From contig NZ_CP064032.1 of NCBI RefSeq assembly GCF_049532905.1, positions 2,666,001 to 2,730,000 on the forward strand: a stretch of 64,000 nucleotides of DNA, given 5' to 3'. Positions 28,220 to 36,443 of this stretch are shown piece by piece. Source of the DNA: Dyella_B nitratireducens (GTDB lineage Bacteria; Pseudomonadota; Gammaproteobacteria; Xanthomonadales; Rhodanobacteraceae). Position 1 is the stretch's first letter. Every line of letters begins with the position of its first letter. The position numbers and the translations under genes are program-made. The notes under the pieces are model-generated. The model made no database searches. It saw only the letters and a list, made by a program, of their open reading frames with translations, and was not told the DNA's origin.

Positions 28220-31200
28220 ATGCCGAGTTTCTTTATCGACCGCCCCATTTTCGCGTGGGTGGTCGCCATTCTGATCACCCTGGTAGGCATCATCTCGGTG
28301 CTGGGCATGGGTGTGGAGTCTTACCCCAACATCGCGCCGCCACAGGTCACGGTGACAGCTACCTTCCCGGGCGCCAGCGCCCAGACCATGGAAGACACGG
28401 TCACCAAGGTGATCGAGCAGCAGCTCACCGGCGTCGACAATTTGCTGTACTTCAGTTCGGCCTCGAACTCGAACGGCACGTCCACGATCACGCTGAGCTT
28501 CGCCACCGGTACCGACCCTGACATCGCCCAGGTGCAGGTGCAGAACAAGGTATCGCTGGCCCAGCCGCAGTTGCCAGCCGCGGTAACACAACAGGGCGTG
28601 GTGGTAGCCAAGGCCAACCCGGACTTCCTGATGTTCGTGGGCCTGATCTCCAACAATCCGGAGATCGACTCCAACCGCCTCAGTGACATCGTCGGCTCGA
28701 ACGTGATCAACCAGATCGGCCGTATTCCCGGCGTGGGCAGCACCTTCCAGGTGGGCTCCGAGTATGGCATGCGCGTGTGGTTGAACCCGGACAAGATGCA
28801 GGGTTACGGCCTATCCGCCACCCAGGTGGAAAACGCGATTTCTGCCCAGAACGTGCAGTTTGCGGCCGGCTCGCTGGGTTCCGATCCCGCGCCCGATGGA
28901 CAGAGCTTCACCGCCACCGTATCGGCCGAGGGCCTGTTCAACACGCCCGAGCAGTTCGGCAACATCATCCTGCGTGCCAATCCCGATGGCACCGTGGTGC
29001 GCATGAAGGACATCGCGCGCATCCAGTTCGGTCCGCAGACCTATGGCTTCGTCTCCACCTGGAGCGGCCAGCCGGTGGGTGGTTTCGGCGTGCAGTTGCT
29101 GCCGGGTGCAAATGCGCTGCAGGTGGCCGAAGCTGTGCGTTCGAAGATGGACGAACTGGCCAAGGACTTCCCGCAAGGCGTCACCTGGTTCGCGCCGTAC
29201 GACAGTACGCCGTTCGTGCGCGTGTCGATCAACGAAGTGGTGCACACGCTGATCGAGGCAATCATCCTCGTCTTCTTCGTGATGCTGATCTTCCTGCAGA
29301 ACTTCCGCGCCACGGTCATTCCCACCCTGGTGATTCCAGTTGCGCTGCTCGGTACCTTCATCGGCCTGTCTCCGATGGGCTTCACCATCAACCAGCTGAC
29401 CCTGTTCGGTATGGTGCTGGCCATCGGTATCGTGGTGGACGACGCGATCGTGGTGATCGAGAACGTCGAACGCATCATGACTGAGGAAAACCTGCCGCCG
29501 AAGGAAGCGACACGCAAGGCGATGAGCCAGATCACCGGCGCGGTGGTGGCCATCACGGTGGTGCTGGCGGCGGTGTTCGTGCCGTCTGCCCTGCAGCCTG
29601 GCGCCACGGGCGTGATCTACAAGCAGTTCGCGTTGACCATTGCCGTGTCGATGGGCTTCTCCGCCTTCCTCGCGCTGTCGTTCACGCCGGCGTTGTGCGC
29701 AACCATTCTCAAGCCCACGCACGAGCATAAGAAAAACTTCATCTATCGCGCGTTCAACAACATCTTCGACCGGGTCACGCATACCTATCAGGGTCACATC
29801 GGCAGTGCAGTGCGACACGCTCCGCGCTGGATGATCGTGTTCGTGCTGATCGCCATGCTGGCCGGCTTTCTCTACACCAAGCTGCCCACCGGCTTTGTGC
29901 CCAACGAAGACCAGGGCTTTGCGCTGGCCATCGTCAGCCTGCCGCCCGGTGCCTCGCTCGAACGCTCCGAACAGGTGATGAAGGAGATCAAGGACACGCT
30001 CGATCACAGCCCGCTGAAAGATGACTACGTGGGCATGTACCAGATCAGCGGCTTCAGCTTCGTGGGCCGCAGTGAAAATGCCGGCATGGTGTTCATCAAG
30101 CTCAAGGACTGGAGCGAGCGCTCGATCACCGCGGACGATTTCATCCTGAAGGCCAACGGCGTGTTGCACGGTGGTATTCGCGACGCGGTGATCTTCGTGG
30201 TGAACCTGCCAACCATTCGCGGCCTCAGCCAGTTCGGCGGCCTGGACATGTACCTGCAGGCACGCAGCGGCCAGTCGCGCGCCGAGTTGGGCCAGGCGAT
30301 GGGCATGCTGCTGGGCAAGGCGTCCAAGAGCCCCACCCTGTTCGGCACTCGCCCGAACATCCTGCCGGATGCACCGCAGTACAACCTCACCGTGGACCGC
30401 GTGCAGTCTGGGGCACTGGGCTTGTCGGTCAGTGACGTGTACACCGCCATCCAGCTGATGCTCGCGCCGGTCTACATCAACAACTTCATCTACGAAGACC
30501 GCGTGAAGCGTGTGATGGTGCAGGCCGATGCGCCGTATCGCATGGATACGGATGCACTCAGCCACATCTACACGCCCAGCTCGCTGAGCACCAGCACCAC
30601 CTCGAGCACATCATCAAGCACGTCGACCAGTACAAACTCGCCGTACGGTCCGTACAACATGATCCCGCTGTCCAGCGTGGTGCATTCCACCTGGAGCATG
30701 GCCGCGCCCTCCCTCACGCGTTACAACGGCTATCCAGCCATCGAAATCGTGGGCGATGCCAATAAGGGCTACTCCACCGGCCAGGCCATGTCGACCTTGC
30801 AGGACATCGTGAGCAACGACCTGCCCCATGGCTTCGGTGCGGACTGGACCGGTCAGTCGTATCAGGAACTGCTGGCCGGCAACTCGGCCACGCTGCTGAT
30901 GATCCTGTCGATCTTCATCGTGTTCCTGTGCTTGTCGGCCCTGTATGAAAGCTGGTCGATTCCGGTGGCCGTGCTGCTGGTGGTGCCGCTGGGCCTGCTG
31001 GGCATGGTGGTCGCGTCCATGTTGCGCGGTTTCCCGAACGACATGTATTTCAAGATCGGCATGGTGACGGTCATCGGCCTGGCCGCGAAGAACGCGATCC
31101 TGATCGTGGAATTCGCGGTGGAACAGCAGGCCGAAGGCCAGACGCTGTTCAATGCCGTGGTCACCGCAGCCCGCCTGCGACTGCGCCCGATCCTGATGAC

Positions 31201-31420
31201 CTCGATGGCCTTCATCCTCGGCGTGCTGCCGCTGGTGACATCCACCGGCGCGGGTGCCAACTCCCGCCACGAAATCGGTACCGGCGTGATCGGTGGCATG
31301 CTGTTCGCCACCTTCCTCGGCCTGCTGTTGATCCCGGTGTTCTACGTGAGCGTGCGCCGCATGCTCGGCGACAAGATGGACGAAGCCACGCATAAGCTGG
31401 CTCGGCATGAGCACCAATAG
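28220..31420 (+). CDS. RND multidrug efflux pump, AcrB/HAE1 family, with a Ser/Thr-rich insertion
   Basis: 1066 aa. The N-terminus PSFFIDRPIFAWVVAILITLVG and blocks such as GIVVDDAIVVIENVERIM (helix-4 Asp pair) and AKNAILIVEFAVEQQ identify an HAE1-class pump resembling E. coli AcrB. AGGAG lies upstream of the ATG. At about residues 788-812 a run of Ser and Thr replaces the short loop between PYRMDTDALSHIYTP and MIPLSSVVHSTW, the same structural position as the insertion in the MdtC-like protein. It is a proton-driven drug/solvent exporter in the inner membrane working with the adjacent adaptor. Transcription ends at the terminator just downstream. Confidence 0.93.
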   Translation: MPSFFIDRPIFAWVVAILITLVGIISVLGMGVESYPNIAPPQVTVTATFPGASAQTMEDTVTKVIEQQLTGVDNLLYFSSASNSNGTSTITLSFATGTDPDIAQVQVQNKVSLAQPQLPAAVTQQGVVVAKANPDFLMFVGLISNNPEIDSNRLSDIVGSNVINQIGRIPGVGSTFQVGSEYGMRVWLNPDKMQGYGLSATQVENAISAQNVQFAAGSLGSDPAPDGQSFTATVSAEGLFNTPEQFGNIILRANPDGTVVRMKDIARIQFGPQTYGFVSTWSGQPVGGFGVQLLPGANALQVAEAVRSKMDELAKDFPQGVTWFAPYDSTPFVRVSINEVVHTLIEAIILVFFVMLIFLQNFRATVIPTLVIPVALLGTFIGLSPMGFTINQLTLFGMVLAIGIVVDDAIVVIENVERIMTEENLPPKEATRKAMSQITGAVVAITVVLAAVFVPSALQPGATGVIYKQFALTIAVSMGFSAFLALSFTPALCATILKPTHEHKKNFIYRAFNNIFDRVTHTYQGHIGSAVRHAPRWMIVFVLIAMLAGFLYTKLPTGFVPNEDQGFALAIVSLPPGASLERSEQVMKEIKDTLDHSPLKDDYVGMYQISGFSFVGRSENAGMVFIKLKDWSERSITADDFILKANGVLHGGIRDAVIFVVNLPTIRGLSQFGGLDMYLQARSGQSRAELGQAMGMLLGKASKSPTLFGTRPNILPDAPQYNLTVDRVQSGALGLSVSDVYTAIQLMLAPVYINNFIYEDRVKRVMVQADAPYRMDTDALSHIYTPSSLSTSTTSSTSSSTSTSTNSPYGPYNMIPLSSVVHSTWSMAAPSLTRYNGYPAIEIVGDANKGYSTGQAMSTLQDIVSNDLPHGFGADWTGQSYQELLAGNSATLLMILSIFIVFLCLSALYESWSIPVAVLLVVPLGLLGMVVASMLRGFPNDMYFKIGMVTVIGLAAKNAILIVEFAVEQQAEGQTLFNAVVTAARLRLRPILMTSMAFILGVLPLVTSTGAGANSRHEIGTGVIGGMLFATFLGLLLIPVFYVSVRRMLGDKMDEATHKLARHEHQ

Positions 31421-31440
31421 TCGTAGCTGACGTGTCAACG

Positions 31441-31469
31441 AAAAAGCCCCGGCCATGCCGGGGCTTTTT
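31441..31469. terminator. Strong bidirectional intrinsic terminator after the AcrAB-type operon
   Basis: AAAAAGCCCCGGC-CAT-GCCGGGGCTTTTT is a perfect inverted repeat with A and T tracts at both ends. It lies 20 bp after the pump stop codon. The transposon inserted a few bases beyond it, its target duplication beginning at 31472. Confidence 0.93.
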
Positions 31470-31471
31470 CG

Positions 31472-31504
31472 TTTCCGATCGCTATTTGGTAGCAAATGCC
31501 CCAA
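31472..31504. repeat. Left target duplication and left terminal inverted repeat
   Basis: 31472-31479 is TTTCCGAT; 31480-31504 is the 25-bp left inverted repeat, reading CGCTATTTGGTAGCAAATGC and five more bases. The match to the right end is exact over 25 positions and then stops. Confidence 0.92.
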
Positions 31505-31506
31505 GA

Positions 31507-31536
31507 CGCTAAGGTTGCCCCTGGGTAGCCTTAGCG
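31507..31536. promoter_or_regulatory. Inverted repeat between the transposon end and the first cargo gene
   Basis: CGCTAAGG (31507-31514) and CCTTAGCG (31529-31536) form an 8-bp stem around a 14-base loop. It ends one base before ATG 31538. It could be a subterminal binding site for the transposase or for the adjacent wHTH protein, or an RNA hairpin hiding the start of that gene. No ordinary ribosome-binding site is seen. Confidence 0.4.
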
Positions 31537-31537
31537 C

Positions 31538-32041
31538 ATGACCTGGAAAACACCATCATCGCTTAAGTGGCTGATCGTAAGGCGATCACGACTCTCAGGA
31601 ATGCTCGAGAAACTTGAGCCGAAACACGCGGAGCTGAAAGGGCAATTCGAATCGATTGATGCCCGTGTAAATAAGCTAAGACAACAGCTTTCGGCACTCG
31701 ATCAGACATTCCAGTTGCATGAGATCCAAATCGATCCTACTGGGTTGCGTCCGGTCGTTCCGCACGATCACCGTCGCTTGGTTCCTCATGGGCAGATGAG
31801 TCGTCAGATTCGAAGCATCCTCACCAATCGCCACGATTGGGCGTCAACGGCAGAGATCGCTCGAAGGATCATTCACCAACTAAACGCAACGGTGGATGAT
31901 GACGCTTATGCATACGTGCATATAGCTGTCCGTCGACGATTGCGCGGCATGTTGAGAGAAGGTCAAGTACAGAGAATCCAGGGTATTTCCAAGGGACGTT
32001 GTTACGATGGCTCTAATCAAAGCCTATGGCGACTTCGCTAA
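31538..32041 (+). CDS. Uncharacterised coiled-coil / winged-helix-like transposon protein
   Basis: 167 aa, not recognised as a named family. Residues about 20-62 (EKLEPKHAELKGQFESIDAR and on) are strongly helical with heptad-like spacing, suggesting a coiled coil. The C-terminal 75 residues (GQMSRQIRSILTNRHDWAST then AEIARRI...VRRRLRGMLREGQVQRI) look like a winged helix-turn-helix with a basic recognition helix. It lies between the left inverted repeat and the convergent transposase gene, so it may help end recognition or regulate the element. It starts right after a small inverted repeat with no clear Shine-Dalgarno sequence. Function is inference only. Confidence 0.65.
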   Translation: MTWKTPSSLKWLIVRRSRLSGMLEKLEPKHAELKGQFESIDARVNKLRQQLSALDQTFQLHEIQIDPTGLRPVVPHDHRRLVPHGQMSRQIRSILTNRHDWASTAEIARRIIHQLNATVDDDAYAYVHIAVRRRLRGMLREGQVQRIQGISKGRCYDGSNQSLWRLR

Positions 32042-32116
32042 CAAAGCTTGCGAGCCAAAGAAATGGTGCAATCCAAGTTCATACGTTCGATAACGACCTT
32101 GCCAGTAGCCGCGCCA

Positions 32117-33142
32117 CTATTCGGATTTTCCCGTCGATAGCAATACTCTCAGAATTTCCAATACCTGATCACGCTGGGATAACTTTCGGTTCGTTTCACG
32201 CCACGCGGATTCTGACATGTAATCTTGGAGATATTTCGGCCTAAAGCCATGATGCACGCCGAATTGGGCGCGACGCGCACGACTATTAAATGTCTCTGAC
32301 ATGTTGTTGCAGACGCCTTCCGCCGTGCAGAATTCCTCTGCGTGACAGACGCTGTAGTGCTCATAAGGCCCGGACAATACGCCATAAGCTGCGTGTTCAT
32401 CGGTCATGACGATTGTGCCGGGCGTAAGAAGACGCGCTGCCAGGTTCTTTATGTCAACCGCGTTTTCAGAATGGCAAACAAATGCCAAAACGCGAGCTGA
32501 GCCATTTCCTTTACCGGCAGAGGCACATAGCGACATGACGACACGCTTATCAGCCTGACGACGCCAATTCTGCTGAGTCATACCCATCTCGATCCAAGGC
32601 CGAGATGTATTTTGGATCTTCTTACTGCCAAAGCGTTTAGCAATGGCCTCGGCGGGCATCTTGATTTTGCGATTCGGCTTTCGTGGCTTACCGCAAAAGT
32701 AAGCGCCATCCATGTGAACGGTGCCCTGCAGTGGAGTCAGGTCCGTGCACTTGACAAGAAATTCTCTAATTTTCCCCTCGAAGACTTGGCAAGTTTTCGG
32801 CGTTAGCCCTAGCTGGCGACTCATCTGCAAAATGGCGGCCCCTTTTACGTGGTTCACAAATTCGAACACAGCCTCGATGATGACCTTGAAGGGAATCTTA
32901 TGGCTATGTAACGCAGACCCTGAGGTCACGCTAAATTCGCAAGTGCATTTTGAACAACGCCAACGGCGGCGGCGATGCTTACGATAGTGTCGATAAACAA
33001 CTCCGCACTTCGGGCACATTTGCATGTCTTTACTGCCCCATCTGACCTCCGCCAAAAGGCTTTCTGCCTCTTCTTCAGTCATAGAGCGCCGGAAGGAGGC
33101 AAAATTTCTCGCCTCCTTGCTGTGAAGGTGGTGCTGCGCCAT
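32117..33142 (-). CDS. IS1595-family (ISXO2-like) DDE transposase
   Basis: The start is set at the ATG complementary to 33140-33142 (MAQHHLHSKEARNFASFRRS); 341 aa. An N-terminal zinc ribbon with CPKCGVVYRH and CSKCTCEF precedes the ISXO2-like catalytic domain. There HMDGAYFCGKPRK supplies the first acid, VMTDEHAAYGVL the second, and SETFNSRARRAQFGVHHGF the final acidic/Asn region characteristic of this family (DDE/DDN type). The reading frame is intact and the element has intact ends, so it may still be mobile. A longer upstream in-frame start to 33274 would run through a hairpin and is unlikely. Confidence 0.9.
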   Translation of the reverse strand: MAQHHLHSKEARNFASFRRSMTEEEAESLLAEVRWGSKDMQMCPKCGVVYRHYRKHRRRRWRCSKCTCEFSVTSGSALHSHKIPFKVIIEAVFEFVNHVKGAAILQMSRQLGLTPKTCQVFEGKIREFLVKCTDLTPLQGTVHMDGAYFCGKPRKPNRKIKMPAEAIAKRFGSKKIQNTSRPWIEMGMTQQNWRRQADKRVVMSLCASAGKGNGSARVLAFVCHSENAVDIKNLAARLLTPGTIVMTDEHAAYGVLSGPYEHYSVCHAEEFCTAEGVCNNMSETFNSRARRAQFGVHHGFRPKYLQDYMSESAWRETNRKLSQRDQVLEILRVLLSTGKSE

Positions 33143-33172
33143 CTTCGATCCTAAAAACAGACGAAGGAATGG

Positions 33173-33196
33173 CACCCTCACAGGAATGTGAGGGTG
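33173..33196. promoter_or_regulatory. Perfect hairpin upstream of the transposase gene
   Basis: CACCCTCACA-GGAA-TGTGAGGGTG, a 10-bp stem with a 4-base loop, lies 31 bp before the transposase start. Read on the transposase strand it is followed by CTGTTTTTAGG, so it might attenuate read-through into the transposase, as 5' hairpins do in some insertion sequences. This role is inference. Confidence 0.45.
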
Positions 33197-33487
33197 GGCG
33201 GGGCCGATAGCCGACCACCGGGCGCGCAGCGACCTATCGCACCTGAACAGGTACGTTGGCACCTGCTCAGGCATGCCATCAACGGACTGGACCTGCCGCG
33301 ATCGGTGACAAATAAGCCAGGCGCTCTACCTGATGTGGTTGTGACTCAGCTTAGAGAAAAAGCTGTGTTGGACGGTACCGAGTCGTGGTTCGAAGAACAT
33401 CCAGATGCCAAGCGGCATCACGCTCTAGTGGATGCTCGTGCTCTTCGTGAGGCTTGGCTCAAAGTCAATTCGAAGGAGCGGCTTTAA
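33188..33487 (+). pseudogene. Fragment of a DEDDh-type 3'-5' exonuclease-like gene
   Basis: The frame is open for 99 codons, but only the last 50 or so residues look like protein: ALPDVVVTQLREKAVLDG, then WFEEHPDAKRHHALVDARAL. HHALVDAR fits the third exonuclease motif of DEDDh nucleases (H-x4-D). The first two motifs are absent. The frame's start overlaps the transposase leader hairpin, so the 5' part seems to be missing. It ends 17 bp before the COG4190-type regulator and is probably a relic of a two-gene unit. The alternative is a small intact protein of unknown role. Confidence 0.5.
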
Positions 33488-33504
33488 TTATTGGATGCCA
33501 GGGC

Positions 33505-33855
33505 ATGAAAACCATAAAAATTGGCATCATGTCGCAAGAAAAAATCCGCGAGCGCGTGTTAGCTATCGCGACTGGAAAGCTCAAGCCATCACCCGATGAC
33601 CCAAAAATATGGTTTCCATCCATGAAATCGCTTGCGACGATTCTGAGCGACGAAAACCGTGAGCTTCTACGGACCATTGCGGAGACACATCCAGCCTCTA
33701 TTGCCGAACTAGCCACCACGATGGAAAGGTCGCCTAAAAACCTCTCTCGGATACTCAAGACCATGGCCAACTATGGCTTAGTCAAACTTGAGCACCAGGC
33801 CAATACGGTCAAGCCAGTTGCAGAAGCAGCAAGATTCCATATCGTGGCCATCTAA
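33505..33855 (+). CDS. HVO_A0114/COG4190-type winged-helix DNA-binding protein
   Basis: 116 aa. The start MKTIKIGIMSQEKIRERVLA is typical of this family, as are KIWFPSMKSLATILSDENRE and the MarR-like helix-turn-helix SIAELATTMERSPKNLSRIL followed by the wing (YGLVKLEH). Relatives often serve as the antitoxin or autoregulator of a two-gene unit, so the truncated exonuclease-like frame immediately upstream is the likely former partner. It is transcribed rightward, convergent with the methylase-NurA-HerA operon. It might also regulate other genes of the transposon. Confidence 0.75.
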   Translation: MKTIKIGIMSQEKIRERVLAIATGKLKPSPDDPKIWFPSMKSLATILSDENRELLRTIAETHPASIAELATTMERSPKNLSRILKTMANYGLVKLEHQANTVKPVAEAARFHIVAI

Positions 33856-34010
33856 GTCGCGTCAACATCTAAATGTATGACGTGTCTACGATGGGCGTAC
33901 ATAGAAACGGTAGGTTCTGGATGAAAGCTAATTGTTGAGCAGATTTACTCGTAGGTTTGATTAAGGGCAATGTACTGAACTAACGCATCAAGCACGAATA
34001 GCCGCCCCTT
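33856..34010. other. Convergent spacer inside the transposon
   Basis: 155 bp between the COG4190-type gene and the methylase stop. It is AT-richer than the core genome and holds no recognisable gene; I see no clear terminator hairpin in it. Confidence 0.5.
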
Positions 34011-34946
34011 TTAAGCGTGCCCTGCTTGTCGCCACATAGCTCTGCGCGACACATCATTCTCGCGCTTACGCTGTTGCGACTGCAGTCGGTCGACCGACAG
34101 TGGGTCGGTGATATCCGTCATCTGCAACTTATCTGAGATCACGATAAGCTCGCGACCGAAGTAACGCGCCTGCGCCGAGTAGCGAATGCCGTAATCTACT
34201 CGTTCACAGGTGCCATACAATTGCTCTATTTTCGGATGATTGTCGTAAGAAACAACCCACGGTTTATTCAGTTTCTTCTGAACAAATTTGGCGATCGCCG
34301 CGTGGTCATCAGGCCCGTAATGATTAGTGTAAAGACTTTGGCCCTGCACGTAATACGGTGGATCCAAATACACCAAAATTTGTTTTTTTAACGGATTGAT
34401 CGTGTCTTTAAGGAACTCAATCGCATCTAGCTGACTGACATGAATCCGATCGGCATATCGAGCAATGCGCTTGATCTTCTTAATGAGCTCTTCTTTATTG
34501 AAGCGCGCCCCAAGCAGCCATTTGCCAGTTTGAGCCCGGCCCCCAATGGGGCCTGCAGCAAGTATTCCGGATCGATTGGTGCGATTCAGGTAGAACGCCG
34601 CAAAAGCCAACTTAGGTCCGACGCGTGTGCGGTATCGCAGATAATACTCACGCTGCACATGCCATTCGTCGATCGTGATTGGTGTACTAGCAATCAACGA
34701 ACAGAATGCTTCGGGATCACGAACAATGGTTCGCCAGAACGAATAAATGGCGGGGTCGATGTCATTAAGGTAAACAGCATCGACTATCCCCTCGAACAGA
34801 AGTTCCAATGCTGCACCAGAGCCGCCGCAATATGGCTCCGCGTAGCTCACCGTGCCCAACCCATTTTCCTGAATAAGCGCCTTTAGAAACGGAGCGAGTG
34901 CTGCTTTGCCACCGGGATAGCGGAGAGGGGAGTGATTGATTGGCAC
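34011..34946 (-). CDS. DNA adenine methylase, D12 class (Dam family)
   Basis: The best start is GTG at 34944-34946, preceded by GGAG with a 7-base gap, giving MPINHSPLRYPGGKAALAP; 311 aa. The D12-class motifs are in order: the N-terminal RYPGGK, the AdoMet pocket YAEPYCGGSGAALELLFEG, the LNDIDP block and catalytic LVYLDPPYYVQG (DPPY). FGRELIVIS near the end is the target-recognition/C-terminal region. It methylates adenine N6 at a site that cannot be read from sequence; GATC is common for the class. It is the last gene of the leftward operon, 105 bp after the NurA-like gene. In this setting it most likely marks host DNA as self. Confidence 0.88.
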   Translation of the reverse strand: MPINHSPLRYPGGKAALAPFLKALIQENGLGTVSYAEPYCGGSGAALELLFEGIVDAVYLNDIDPAIYSFWRTIVRDPEAFCSLIASTPITIDEWHVQREYYLRYRTRVGPKLAFAAFYLNRTNRSGILAAGPIGGRAQTGKWLLGARFNKEELIKKIKRIARYADRIHVSQLDAIEFLKDTINPLKKQILVYLDPPYYVQGQSLYTNHYGPDDHAAIAKFVQKKLNKPWVVSYDNHPKIEQLYGTCERVDYGIRYSAQARYFGRELIVISDKLQMTDITDPLSVDRLQSQQRKRENDVSRRAMWRQAGHA

Positions 34947-35051
34947 GTTACATCTCCTGCGGAGGCCATTATCGTACAGAAGTCCATCGCGGCTGGCCAG
35001 CAGCACCGTGTGGATGCGTTTTGTGATGCCGCAGGGGCCGCTTTCCCGTAT

Positions 35052-36443
35052 TCACGGCCGACGCTGTAGGCCTGTCTTCGTAATGATGTCGAGGACTTTT
35101 CCGCCCGGCATGATGCTGATCGATGCATGCCTGTGAGCGAGTGCCACGGGGACGATGGCGCTCTCGTAAAGATCGAGTTCAAAGTGCCTGATTAGGTCGC
35201 AGGCTCGCGAGATGAGCGAGCCATAGTTGGAAATTTGAGCTTTGGCGTCCGCGAATTTCTTCTGATCCCCCGACTTGTCCGAAAACGGATAAGGCAATGC
35301 AAAATTGAAGATACGGCCCTTCTCAGTTTTGAAAAGAAAATCCTGTCCATAGTAGGTTTCGAAACCAAAGTTGTCTGCTGGCGAATCGCTACCCTTTATG
35401 TATTTGTAGCGATAAGCGTCATCAAGGACGCGGAATACACCGTTTGGCAAGAAGCGACTCAACAGATTGGCGTGATCCATGACCTCACCAGTCTTCTGAA
35501 GGCCGACAATCAGCAAAGGATCCAGCTTTAGTTCCGCTAGGCGCGTGTTGACGCCATATAACAGCGCCATGATCCGGGCATGGAGCTTTGCGGGTTGACC
35601 AAATATCGCTAGCGGCCCATCCATAACAAACGCCATCTTGGATAGCGCGCGAGGGTCGGCGAGAAAAATTTGTTGGATGAGCGCAGCAAGGAGTAGATGT
35701 TCGATGGCATTCATCATGCGAGTCATCGCGCTCGTATTGTTACCAAAGTCGGAGACATCCTCGTGGAGTCGAAGCCAGTCCGTCACGAAGACCGGCTCAT
35801 TACAGGATGGGCAGACTTTCTCTTGCTCGCTAATGGTGAACGTAAAGTCGTGCTCCGCGCTACAAGATGGGCACTGTCCAGCGCGGCTCGATGATCGTCC
35901 TACGCTGACTCGTCCGTCATTGACATTCACAAGAACATCCGATAGCACGAGGCGACTACCACCCCCATTACTCCGGTCAGCATTTAGTTGTCTGAAGACT
36001 GCGCGCCGGAAGCCGTCTTTGACACTCTTTGCTCCCAGGTAACGCACGTTGCTACCAGGGAGCGTGAATGTGATGGCTGCAGCGTTGCGATGCATTTCGG
36101 CAGCTTTGAACGGGTCAACGAACCGGCTTTGCGGGTCAATCAACTCGGCATAGCTATCCATGCTAACTAATATCTGGCTGACCTTGATGAAGCCGACCTG
36201 TGTGCTTGGAAGTCGATCGTTAATCGGCGTGTCACTCTTACTCGCATCCGATGCCACGACATACTTTGGAAGCAAGGACGGATCGCCCGCAGGCGCCACG
36301 CTAAAGGTCGAAGCCATCGCCCCTGCTTCGGCGTCGCTCGGCTGACGCATATAGTCGCACTCGGCCAGAAACGCCTGGACATCTGGATTTCTCACGAAAT
36401 CCGAATGGCCACCTTTGCCAGCTACTTCACCTTTATACGGCAT
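35052..36443 (-). CDS. NurA-domain nuclease with an internal zinc ribbon
   Basis: 463 aa. I identify the NurA pattern from DAS at residues 66-68 (VVASDASKSDTP), then MDGPL at 274-278 (FVMDGPLAIFG) and the distal FGFETYYGQDFLFKTEKGRIF block. These are the acidic metal-binding motifs of HerA-coupled NurA nucleases. A zinc ribbon made of CPSC at 191-194 and CPSC at 211-214 is inserted between the first two motifs, which I do not associate with archaeal NurA. The start ATG overlaps the last base of the herA stop (TAATG), so the pair is translationally coupled. Together they should form a DNA-translocating nuclease complex. The assignment rests on motifs, not a database search. Confidence 0.72.
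   Translation of the reverse strand: MPYKGEVAGKGGHSDFVRNPDVQAFLAECDYMRQPSDAEAGAMASTFSVAPAGDPSLLPKYVVASDASKSDTPINDRLPSTQVGFIKVSQILVSMDSYAELIDPQSRFVDPFKAAEMHRNAAAITFTLPGSNVRYLGAKSVKDGFRRAVFRQLNADRSNGGGSRLVLSDVLVNVNDGRVSVGRSSSRAGQCPSCSAEHDFTFTISEQEKVCPSCNEPVFVTDWLRLHEDVSDFGNNTSAMTRMMNAIEHLLLAALIQQIFLADPRALSKMAFVMDGPLAIFGQPAKLHARIMALLYGVNTRLAELKLDPLLIVGLQKTGEVMDHANLLSRFLPNGVFRVLDDAYRYKYIKGSDSPADNFGFETYYGQDFLFKTEKGRIFNFALPYPFSDKSGDQKKFADAKAQISNYGSLISRACDLIRHFELDLYESAIVPVALAHRHASISIMPGGKVLDIITKTGLQRRP

Noticed and set aside
28811..30565. Leftward 580-codon open frame opposite the AcrB-type pump
   Set aside because: Very rich in His, Arg and Gln with no recognisable motif; a shadow of the pump gene.
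31471..31480. 10-bp direct repeat GTTTCCGATC flanking the transposon, read as the target duplication
   Set aside because: It only works with 24-bp ends. Extending the inverted repeat by one complementary base pair gives 25-bp ends and an 8-bp duplication TTTCCGAT, which matches the IS1595 family.
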